The notes under the pieces were generated by a model. It was not told the DNA's origin and did no database searches. It saw only the letters and a list, made by a program, of their open reading frames with translations. A stretch of DNA of 6,405 nucleotides from Anaerolineae bacterium (lineage in GTDB: Bacteria; Chloroflexota; Anaerolineae; Aggregatilineales; Aggregatilineaceae): NCBI GenBank assembly GCA_020848665.1, contig JADLHR010000417.1, positions 1-6,405 of the forward strand, in the 5' to 3' direction. Both the position numbers and the translations under genes were made by a program. Numbering within the stretch: the first letter of the stretch is position 1; each line of letters starts with the position of its first letter. Below are positions 1-4,616 of the stretch, piece after piece.

Positions 1-1
1 C

Positions 2-1273
2 GTTGTAATTCCCATCGATCCCGGTGTTCCAGAAATCGGCGCTGCCGACCATCGCCAGCAGCTCGCCAGTCTCGGCGCGGAGCACGACCGCCGCCGCATT
101 CGTCACCTCGCGCTCGATCCCAGCCATCTCCGGCAGCGGCTCGGCCAGGTAATTCGCCGCCAGGCAGGCAGTCCCCGCGCTGGTGTTGTAAGTCACGCGC
201 GGGTCGGCCCCGTCCAGCCGGGCCACATAGCTGCGCGCCGCGCACTCGGCCTGAAGTTGAAGGTCCACGTCGAGCGTGGTGTAAATCCGCAGCCCGCCCC
301 GCGTTACGAGTCGCGCGCCGTCCAGGCCAAGATCGTTGAGAATCGCCTCGGTCTCGGCCCGCGCATAGATCGAGAAATGCGGCGCGATGATGTCGAAGCG
401 ATCCGCGAAGGGCCGCACGGCGAGCGGCTCGGCGAGGGCAGCGCTCGCCTGCGCGCGCGAGATGTAGCCCTGGCCCGCCATCACGTCAAGCACGATCTCC
501 TGGCGACGCTTGGCGGCGTCGGGGTTGTCGATCGGGTTCTGCGCCGGGTATTGCGGGATGGCCGCTAGCAGCGCAGCCTCGGCCAGCGTCAGATCACGCG
601 CTGGCTTGCTGAAGTAAAGCTGCGCGGCGGCCTCGACGCCGTAGGCCAGATTACCGTAGAAGTTTGTGTTGACGTACCATTCCAGAATCTGATCCTTGCT
701 GTACAGCCGCGAGATCTCCGCCGCCAGGATCACTTCCTTGAACTTGCGGTCGAGCGTGATCTCGTGGCGTTCTGCGGGGTCGAGCAGCACATTGCGCACC
801 AACTGCTGCGTGATCGTGCTGCCGCCCTGAACCTGCCCGCCAGTCAGGTTCACCCACAGCGCGCGCGCGATCCCTTCGGGGTCGAAGCCGGGGTTGGCGT
901 AAAAGCTCGCGTCTTCGATGGCGACCGTCGCCTGAAGAAAGTACTCCGGGATCGCGTCAATGGCGATCCAGCGCCGGTCGCCGCCGAGCGGATCGATCAC
1001 CTCGTAAATAACCGTCTGCCCGGCGCGATCGTAGAGCACGCTCGTCAAGAACGCTTCTTCTTCGGCGGCGATAATGCCAGCGGCGGGCGGCAGCTCACGC
1101 GCGTAATGGCGGTACACCGCCACACTCAGCAGCACGCCGGAGACCAAAACGAGCGCAGCCACGCCGCCCAGCGCCAGGATCAGGGCGAGACTCCAGCGCA
1201 GCACGCGCGGCGCCGTCAGCGCCTGGGCTTGGCGGCGGCGACGGCGGTGACGGGCAGCGCGAAGAACTAGCAT
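2..1273 (-). CDS. Class A penicillin-binding protein (PBP1A-like transglycosylase/transpeptidase), C-terminus cut off by window edge
   Basis: Bifunctional cell-wall synthase that polymerises lipid II into glycan strands (GT51 domain) and cross-links them (transpeptidase domain) on the outer face of the cytoplasmic membrane. 424 codons are visible, open to the left edge. Reading from the ATG at 1273: a basic N-terminus with an Arg run at residues 10-14; one transmembrane helix at about 27-53 (type II anchor); then GT51. GT51 motifs are clear: AIEDASFY with the catalytic-type Glu at 120, QGGSTITQQ at 149-157, RKFKEVILAAE ending at Glu 186, and a downstream EWYVNTNFYGNLAYGVEAAA stretch. After a linker, the transpeptidase domain begins at about residue 390 (AAAVVLRAETGELLAMVG). 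The SxxK, SxN and KTG motifs lie outside the window. ATG 1273 is the first start after an in-frame TAG at 1280-1282; its Shine-Dalgarno is weak. The gene is divergent from the two-component operon. Family assignment is near certain; the paralogue is not. Confidence 0.95.
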   Translation of the reverse strand, partial: MLVLRAARHRRRRRQAQALTAPRVLRWSLALILALGGVAALVLVSGVLLSVAVYRHYARELPPAAGIIAAEEEAFLTSVLYDRAGQTVIYEVIDPLGGDRRWIAIDAIPEYFLQATVAIEDASFYANPGFDPEGIARALWVNLTGGQVQGGSTITQQLVRNVLLDPAERHEITLDRKFKEVILAAEISRLYSKDQILEWYVNTNFYGNLAYGVEAAAQLYFSKPARDLTLAEAALLAAIPQYPAQNPIDNPDAAKRRQEIVLDVMAGQGYISRAQASAALAEPLAVRPFADRFDIIAPHFSIYARAETEAILNDLGLDGARLVTRGGLRIYTTLDVDLQLQAECAARSYVARLDGADPRVTYNTSAGTACLAANYLAEPLPEMAGIEREVTNAAAVVLRAETGELLAMVGSADFWNTGIDGNYN

Positions 1274-1377
1274 GTGGTTCTATCCGTTCCTGACCGACTG
1301 TGATACACTCTTGGCCTGTCATCAAGAGTTCGCCTCAAGCCGAACACATCCCGAAGACTAGCCGCCGCGAATCATAG

Positions 1378-1396
1378 CACGCGGTCAGACCGCGTG
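1378..1396. repeat. Perfect 19-bp palindrome (two 9-bp arms, 1-nt centre), candidate operator
   Basis: The arms CACGCGGTC and GACCGCGTG are exact reverse complements around a single A at 1387. The site lies 58 bp before the response-regulator ATG and about 105 bp before the PBP ATG. With a one-base centre it suits a dimeric DNA-binding protein better than an RNA hairpin, although a 7-bp stem with a 5-nt loop could form in the mRNA leader. OmpR/PhoB proteins normally use direct repeats, so this site would more likely serve a different regulator. Its role is inferred. Confidence 0.55.
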
Positions 1397-1433
1397 ACAA
1401 ATCCAACACCGCGCCAGGGGCAACAGTTTTCGC

Positions 1434-1445
1434 GGGAGGGAAGGA
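1434..1445 (+). promoter_or_regulatory. Ribosome binding site of the response regulator
   Basis: GGGAGGGAAGGA is purine-rich. Its AGGA core ends 9 nt before the ATG at 1455. It fixes this ATG as the start of the OmpR-type regulator and is much stronger than the site before the kinase gene. Confidence 0.75.
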
Positions 1446-1454
1446 CGGCCCGGC

Positions 1455-2210
1455 ATGACGCACACCGATCCCCAAAAACTACTGATGGTCGACGACGACA
1501 AGGACTTGCTCGAGCTGCTGCGCGCCGAGTTCGAGGTGGAAGGCTACGAAGTATCGGCCTTCCGCGACGGGCTTCAGGTTCTCAAGCATGTCCGCAAATC
1601 GGGGCTGCCGCACCTGGCGCTGATCGACCTCAAGCTGCCGTCGATGCATGGCTTCGATCTGGCTGAGAAACTGAAGGCGCTGGGCGACGTGCCGATCGTC
1701 TTCCTGACCAGCATCAATGAGCCGGATATGATCGTTGACGGTCTGCGCCGCTACGCCGACGATTATGTCACCAAACCGTTCGAGGTGCGCGAGCTTCAGG
1801 CGCGCGTACAGCGAATTCTGAGCCGCATCGCTGACCACAGCTATGCCCAGGCGCCGATGATCGAGGTGGATGAAGGCCTGTCGGTGGATTTCGGCAACAG
1901 CCGGCTGCTGGTTCGGGGGCGCACCGTGATACTGACGCCGACGGAAGCCTCGCTACTGCATATCCTGGTGCGCAACGCAGGGCGTGTTGTCCCGTCAGCC
2001 ACCCTGTTAGCGCGAGTGTGGCCGCGCGCCGAGATTTATGAGGACACGCTTCGCGTGCACATGCACCGCTTGCGGCGCAAGATCGAGCCGGACTTCCATC
2101 GGCCCCGGTATATTTTCACCGAACGCGGCACGGGCTATCGCTTTCGCTCGCTTGAGCCGGAACGAGACGACACTGACAGCGCCGAAGCATTTGATCAGTC
2201 GCCTGCTTGA
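1455..2210 (+). CDS. OmpR/PhoB-family response regulator (REC + winged-helix DNA-binding domain)
   Basis: Transcription factor switched by phosphorylation, 251 aa, the usual length for the family. Receiver domain at about residues 8-124: acidic pocket D13/D14, phospho-acceptor D58 (LIDLKLPSMHG), switch T85 and invariant K107 (DDYVTKPF). A short linker leads to the OmpR-type winged helix at about 137-231, with LTPTEASLLHIL at 160-171, the recognition-helix region EDTLRVHMHRLRRKIE at 196-211 and the wing RGTGYRF at 224-230. A 20-residue acidic tail follows. All residues needed for phosphorylation are present. It is the first gene of an operon with the histidine kinase, which starts 31 nt after its stop, so the two are very likely cognate. 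Target genes are not shown by the sequence; the divergent PBP gene and the direct-repeat region before the downstream receiver gene are the obvious local candidates. The symbol is left blank because PhoB, WalR and ResD relatives cannot be told apart here. Confidence 0.95.
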   Translation: MTHTDPQKLLMVDDDKDLLELLRAEFEVEGYEVSAFRDGLQVLKHVRKSGLPHLALIDLKLPSMHGFDLAEKLKALGDVPIVFLTSINEPDMIVDGLRRYADDYVTKPFEVRELQARVQRILSRIADHSYAQAPMIEVDEGLSVDFGNSRLLVRGRTVILTPTEASLLHILVRNAGRVVPSATLLARVWPRAEIYEDTLRVHMHRLRRKIEPDFHRPRYIFTERGTGYRFRSLEPERDDTDSAEAFDQSPA

Positions 2211-2241
2211 CTTCAACGGATAGGGCACGGATTCGACGGCC

Positions 2242-3777
2242 ATGGACGCACTCCCGCCTCGTTCACTGTCCGAGACAGGCACCGAACTCGATTTGCGCGC
2301 ATTCTACCGGTTGATCGCGCTTGCAACGCAGCTTGACGCGGTCGATCCAGCCCTCCCCGCCCTGGCCGGCCATCTGGATGTTGCGTCGCTAGCGATCATG
2401 GCGCCAGGCGAACGGCGCGAGCACGCCGCAGAAGATGGCAGCCACCTGAGCGTGCCCCTGATGTTCCACGACCGGCAGCTAGGCGAACTGCGCGCGACCG
2501 TACGGCCCGGCACGGATACAGCGATCCTCGCCGCGCGTCTGAAATTCTTTAGCCCGGCGATCGCGCTGCACCTTGTGATGAGCACGCGCTTCGAGGAGCG
2601 CGCCACCGAGTCCGCGCAGCGTGGGCAGTTGGCGCGTGATCTGCACGACGAGCGCGACCGTCTTGAAGCAGTTTTGGACGCAACAAACGACGCGATTCTG
2701 CTGGTCGATACGCAGGACACGCTGACGATGGCGACGCCGCAGTTCGAGAGTTTCACCGGCATCTCGCGCTATGATATCCTTGGCATGCCGGTCGAACATC
2801 TCGTGCAGCGCATCGGCGAGCGGCCCGGCCTGCCCGCCGCCATGACCAACATGATCAGCGCATTGGCGGGAAATTTCACCGAAAGCCTCGGCGGTGAGTT
2901 TGAGCTGACCGAGCCACAGCGCCGTATTCTGGTATGGTACAGTCTGCCAGTCTACGTGCGCAGCGGCGTGCTGCTGGGCCGTATCTTCGCCTTCCGCGAC
3001 GCGACCCGCGAGCGCGAGTTGGACCGCATGAAAACCGATTTCATCTCGCTGGTCTCGCACGAGCTGCGCACGCCTCTGACCTCGGTCAAGGGTTTCAGCG
3101 ATCTGCTGCTCGAAAACGGCGCAGACCGGCTTGACGACGAAATCCGCGAATACGTCGATATCATTGCGTTCAACGCCGACCGCCTGATCACGCTGATCAA
3201 CGACATCCTGGACATCACGCGGATCGACAGCGATCGCATTGAGTTGAAGCCAGAAGGGTGCATGATCGCGGAGATCATCGATCAGGCCGCCGCGATCCTC
3301 CACATCCAGCTCGACCAGCGGGGCCACACGCTGACGATCGACGTGCCGCGCACGCTTCCGCCGATCTGGGCCGACCCGGCCCGGCTGGTGCAGGTGATGA
3401 CCAACTTGCTCGCCAACGCGATCAAATACACGATCCATTCCGGCGAGATCGCCGTGAGCGCCTTCGTCGCCAACTCGGCGGACGATCTGCCAGCCACGGC
3501 CCCGCACGCGCAGATTTTTCCGTGCGTCATAGTCAGCGTTCACGACACCGGAATCGGTATCGCGCCCGACGACGCCGAAAAACTGTTCCAGCGTTTCTAC
3601 CGGATCGAGACGAGCGAGAGCCGGGGCATCGGCGGGACGGGGCTGGGCCTGGCGATTGTCAAATCGCTCGTGGAACTGCAAGGGGGCCGCGTCTGGTTTG
3701 AGTCAACTCCGATGCAAGGCTCGACGTTCTCCTTTTCGGTCCCGACAGCGAGCGGCAGTCATCTGGCGAGCTACTGA
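2242..3777 (+). CDS. Cytoplasmic sensor histidine kinase (GAF-like, PAS, HisKA, HATPase_c)
   Basis: Sensor kinase of the two-component pair, 511 aa. Order: a small GAF-like N-terminal region (about 18-112, ending in a PLMFHDRQLGELR-type strand and a hydrophobic helix); a charged, probably coiled-coil linker (about 113-143); a PAS domain (about 141-255, LEAVLDATNDAILLVD onward); HisKA with phospho-acceptor H273 in SHELRTP; then the HATPase_c domain with N box N388/N392 (TNLLANAIKYT), G1 box DTGIGI at 435-440, F box LFQRFYR at 448-454 and G2 box GGTGLGLAIV at 464-473. No signal peptide or transmembrane segment is seen, so it should sense something inside the cell through the GAF or PAS module; no ligand-binding residue can be named. 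ATG 2242 is the first in-frame start after TAG 2221-2223. Its Shine-Dalgarno is poor, suggesting translation partly depends on the regulator gene 31 nt upstream. Confidence 0.93.
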   Translation: MDALPPRSLSETGTELDLRAFYRLIALATQLDAVDPALPALAGHLDVASLAIMAPGERREHAAEDGSHLSVPLMFHDRQLGELRATVRPGTDTAILAARLKFFSPAIALHLVMSTRFEERATESAQRGQLARDLHDERDRLEAVLDATNDAILLVDTQDTLTMATPQFESFTGISRYDILGMPVEHLVQRIGERPGLPAAMTNMISALAGNFTESLGGEFELTEPQRRILVWYSLPVYVRSGVLLGRIFAFRDATRERELDRMKTDFISLVSHELRTPLTSVKGFSDLLLENGADRLDDEIREYVDIIAFNADRLITLINDILDITRIDSDRIELKPEGCMIAEIIDQAAAILHIQLDQRGHTLTIDVPRTLPPIWADPARLVQVMTNLLANAIKYTIHSGEIAVSAFVANSADDLPATAPHAQIFPCVIVSVHDTGIGIAPDDAEKLFQRFYRIETSESRGIGGTGLGLAIVKSLVELQGGRVWFESTPMQGSTFSFSVPTASGSHLASY

Positions 3778-3814
3778 CGCTGGCCCGGCGCGAGCGCGAA
3801 TGGTGACGGGATGA

Positions 3815-3847
3815 TCGTGGCGGCGTCGTGGCAACGTCGTGGCAACA
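3815..3847. repeat. Three tandem 11-bp repeats (TCGTGGC-type iterons)
   Basis: Three contiguous 11-bp units are read: TCGTGGCGGCG, TCGTGGCAACG and TCGTGGCAACA, starting at 3815, 3826 and 3837. The first seven bases are identical in all three, and units two and three differ only at the last base. An 11-bp period is about one DNA turn and is the spacing of half-sites used by OmpR/PhoB-type winged-helix regulators, one of which is encoded 1.6 kb upstream. The use as an operator is inferred; the repeat itself is direct observation. Confidence 0.65.
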
Positions 3848-3862
3848 TAAATGTGCCCGCAG

Positions 3863-3879
3863 AATTCATTCAAAATTCA
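3863..3879. repeat. AATTCA direct repeat with 11-bp period, candidate regulator box
   Basis: AATTCA occurs at 3863-3868 and again at 3874-3879, start to start exactly 11 bp. If transcription starts about 7 bp after the TATAAT at 3913-3918, the pair sits at roughly -62 to -46, where an OmpR/PhoB-type activator commonly binds. It differs in sequence from the TCGTGGC iterons, so two different proteins or two affinity classes could be involved. Confidence 0.45.
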
Positions 3880-3912
3880 GGTTTTGGGCCTCTCTGCCGT
3901 ATTGTGTGCGGC

Positions 3913-3918
3913 TATAAT
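3913..3918 (+). promoter_or_regulatory. Perfect -10 hexamer (TATAAT) of the receiver gene promoter
   Basis: An exact TATAAT in otherwise GC-rich DNA, 114 bp before the receiver ATG. At 16-18 bp upstream the sequence is pyrimidine-rich (CTCTCT) and has no TTGACA-like element; the nearest TTGGGC (3884-3889) is 23 bp away. A good -10 without a -35, together with direct repeats just upstream, is typical of activator-dependent promoters. The predicted start near 3925 leaves a leader of about 108 nt. Confidence 0.55.
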
Positions 3919-3994
3919 GGAGTTAGTTCATCCGGCAACTGCGCGTGATGGTGGGAGCGCCTCGCCTGCACGCTTGCTGGACGGTTCCTCAGGC

Positions 3995-4009
3995 CGCACG
4001 CCGCGTGCG
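3995..4009 (+). repeat. 15-nt palindrome in the receiver gene leader
   Basis: CGCACGC and GCGTGCG are exact reverse complements around C4002, 24 nt before the receiver ATG and inside the expected 5' untranslated leader. In RNA it could form a GC-rich 6-bp stem with a 3-nt loop close to the ribosome binding site. GC-rich DNA makes such short palindromes fairly likely by chance, so confidence in a function is low. Confidence 0.35.
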
Positions 4010-4032
4010 CAGCCGCAGTAATCGACAGGGTT

Positions 4033-4398
4033 ATGAGTCATATCTTAGTTGCCGAAGACGAACCGCATATTTTGCTGCTGATTCAGCGCAAACTGGAAAC
4101 CGCCGGGCACCTGGTCGCCACCGCCACCAACGGTGACGAAGCCCTTGCGATGGCGCTGCGCGACCGCCCTGACCTGCTGCTGCTCGATATCCTGATGCCG
4201 GGCCGCGAAGGGCTGGAGGTCTGCAAAGCGATCAAGACAGCGTATGGCGCCAGCGCGCCGCCCGTGATTATTATCTCCGCGCTCGGCCAGCAACTTGATG
4301 TCGAGGCAGGTGTTTCCGCTGGCGCGGACGATTACATTATCAAACCGTTCTCCCCACGCGCGCTGCTGGAGCGCGTCGAAGCGGCGCTGTACCGCTAA
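4033..4398 (+). CDS. Stand-alone CheY-like receiver-domain protein
   Basis: Single-domain response regulator, 121 aa, with no output domain. Acidic pair E8/D9 (VAEDEP), phospho-acceptor D52 (LLLLDILMPGREG), switch S82 (IIISALG) and invariant K104 (DDYIIKPF) are all in place, so it should be able to take a phosphoryl group. It would act as a phosphorelay intermediate or through protein contacts; the partner is unknown. The only complete kinase nearby is the one ending 255 bp upstream, a plausible but unproven donor. ATG 4033 is the only possible start: the frame is open back to a TGA at 3946-3948 with no ATG, GTG or TTG before it. AGGG at 4027-4030 is only 2 nt from the ATG, so the Shine-Dalgarno is badly spaced. 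No chemotaxis genes are visible, so cheY is not used as a symbol. Confidence 0.92.
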   Translation: MSHILVAEDEPHILLLIQRKLETAGHLVATATNGDEALAMALRDRPDLLLLDILMPGREGLEVCKAIKTAYGASAPPVIIISALGQQLDVEAGVSAGADDYIIKPFSPRALLERVEAALYR

Positions 4399-4474
4399 CC
4401 CCCTGTCACTCTGCACTGTTTGCGCCAGAGATTTATTGATAAACACGTAATATGCTATGTAACGGAGGCTCGTT

Positions 4475-4531
4475 ATGCTGAAGCTGTATTTGAGTTGGAT
4501 ATGCTCCCGGCCCAAATCCCGCTTACCCTAG
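4475..4531 (+). CDS. Putative 18-aa small protein behind a strong Shine-Dalgarno
   Basis: GGAGG at 4464-4468 is followed by 6 nt and ATG 4475. The ORF runs to TAG 4529-4531 and encodes MLKLYLSWICSRPKSRLP. This is the best-spaced Shine-Dalgarno on the plus strand of the window. The peptide has a hydrophobic first half (LYLSWIC) and a basic second half (K3, R12, K14, R16), with a single Cys at 11. It uses TTG, ATA and TTA, codons that stand out in this GC-rich window. Codons for Y5 to I9 lie in the left arm of the inverted repeat 4487-4499/4552-4564, so translation would compete with that structure. It begins 76 nt after the receiver stop and could be read from the same mRNA. I do not recognise a family. 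It could be a regulatory or leader-type peptide, a small membrane peptide, or a chance ORF; the length is too short for coding statistics. Confidence 0.35.
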   Translation: MLKLYLSWICSRPKSRLP

Positions 4532-4564
4532 AGCATCTCTTCCCCACCCCGTCCAACTCAAATA
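4487..4564 (+). repeat. Perfect 13-bp inverted repeat with 52-nt interior, possible RNA stem
   Basis: The arms TATTTGAGTTGGA (4487-4499) and TCCAACTCAAATA (4552-4564) are exact reverse complements. Inside, ATGCTC (4501-4506) pairs with GAGCAT (4531-4536), so the transcript could form a two-tier helix with a 24-nt apical loop and a pyrimidine-rich bulge (4537-4551). The right arm ends one base before the terminator stem at 4566. The left arm lies within the 18-codon ORF, and the inner right arm begins on the last base of its stop codon. Thirteen consecutive complementary bases at this distance are not expected by chance. I see no target-site duplication that would mark it as a miniature transposon. 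Confidence 0.7.
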
Positions 4565-4565
4565 G

Positions 4566-4590
4566 AAGGACCGCGATCCGCGCGGTCCTT
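4566..4590 (+). terminator. Intrinsic terminator hairpin, possibly bidirectional
   Basis: AAGGACCGCG (4566-4575) and CGCGGTCCTT (4581-4590) form a perfect 10-bp GC-rich stem with a 5-nt loop, ATCCG. On the plus strand it is followed by GTGTTT, a weak U tract; on the minus strand by CTATTTG. It lies between two convergent genes, 168 nt after the receiver stop and 27 nt after the glycosyltransferase stop, and so probably ends both transcripts. The weak U tracts limit certainty about efficiency. Confidence 0.75.
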
Positions 4591-4616
4591 GTGTTTCCGG
4601 GCACAGGCCACGATCC

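Larger units (their letters stand above)
1274..1454. other. Divergent intergenic region between PBP gene and two-component operon
   Basis: 181 bp separate the two divergent start codons, so promoters for both transcripts should lie here. I find no convincing -35/-10 pair on either strand. The best plus-strand candidate is an extended -10-like TGATACACT at 1301-1309 with no -35. On the minus strand a TTGATG (complement of 1320-1325) is followed too closely by a TATCAC-like hexamer. The only strong element is the palindrome at 1378-1396, listed separately. Confidence 0.6.
3778..4032. other. Regulatory intergenic region upstream of the stand-alone receiver gene
   Basis: 255 bp without a gene. 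From left to right it holds three 11-bp iterated repeats (3815-3847), an 11-bp-period AATTCA direct repeat (3863-3879), a perfect TATAAT (3913-3918) and a 15-nt palindrome (3995-4009) in the expected leader. I see no clear intrinsic terminator after the kinase stop codon, so read-through from the two-component operon into the receiver gene is possible alongside the local promoter. Confidence 0.7.
4399..4616. other. Structured convergent intergenic region between receiver and glycosyltransferase genes
   Basis: 218 bp between the receiver stop and the stop of the convergent glycosyltransferase gene. The stretch 4428-4462 is markedly AT-rich compared with the rest of the window and contains the small inverted repeat TTTATTGATAAA (4432-4443). 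It is followed by a strong Shine-Dalgarno, an 18-codon ORF, a long-range inverted repeat and a terminator hairpin, each listed separately. A weak hairpin, CTCTG/CAGAG (4409-4413/4426-4430), lies just after the receiver gene. No convincing promoter of its own was found, so the simplest reading is transcription as the tail of the receiver mRNA. Confidence 0.6.

Noticed and set aside
764..1270. 168-codon plus-strand open frame opposite the PBP gene
   Set aside because: It overlaps the GT51 motifs read cleanly on the minus strand, and its own translation has low-complexity basic composition.
2479..3681. 400-codon open frame on the minus strand opposite the histidine kinase
   Set aside because: It is a GC-rich antisense shadow. 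The plus-strand frame holds every expected kinase box in order, while the antisense translation shows no recognisable motif and is rich in Arg, Gln and Asp as expected from complementary codons.
4409..4430. Hairpin CTCTG/CAGAG as terminator of the receiver gene
   Set aside because: The stem has only 5 bp with a long loop and is followed by ATTTATTG rather than a U run. The hairpin at 4566-4590 is far stronger.
4436..4461. Dedicated promoter for the 18-codon ORF (TTGATA with TATGCT or TATGTA)
   Set aside because: Spacing is wrong (9 or 14 bp), and a start from these hexamers would fall on or just at the Shine-Dalgarno, leaving no usable leader.
4487..4564. Miniature inverted-repeat transposon
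   Set aside because: The arms could be terminal repeats of a 78-bp element, but the flanking bases show no target duplication, and the right arm abuts the terminator as if part of one structured RNA. Kept only as an alternative.
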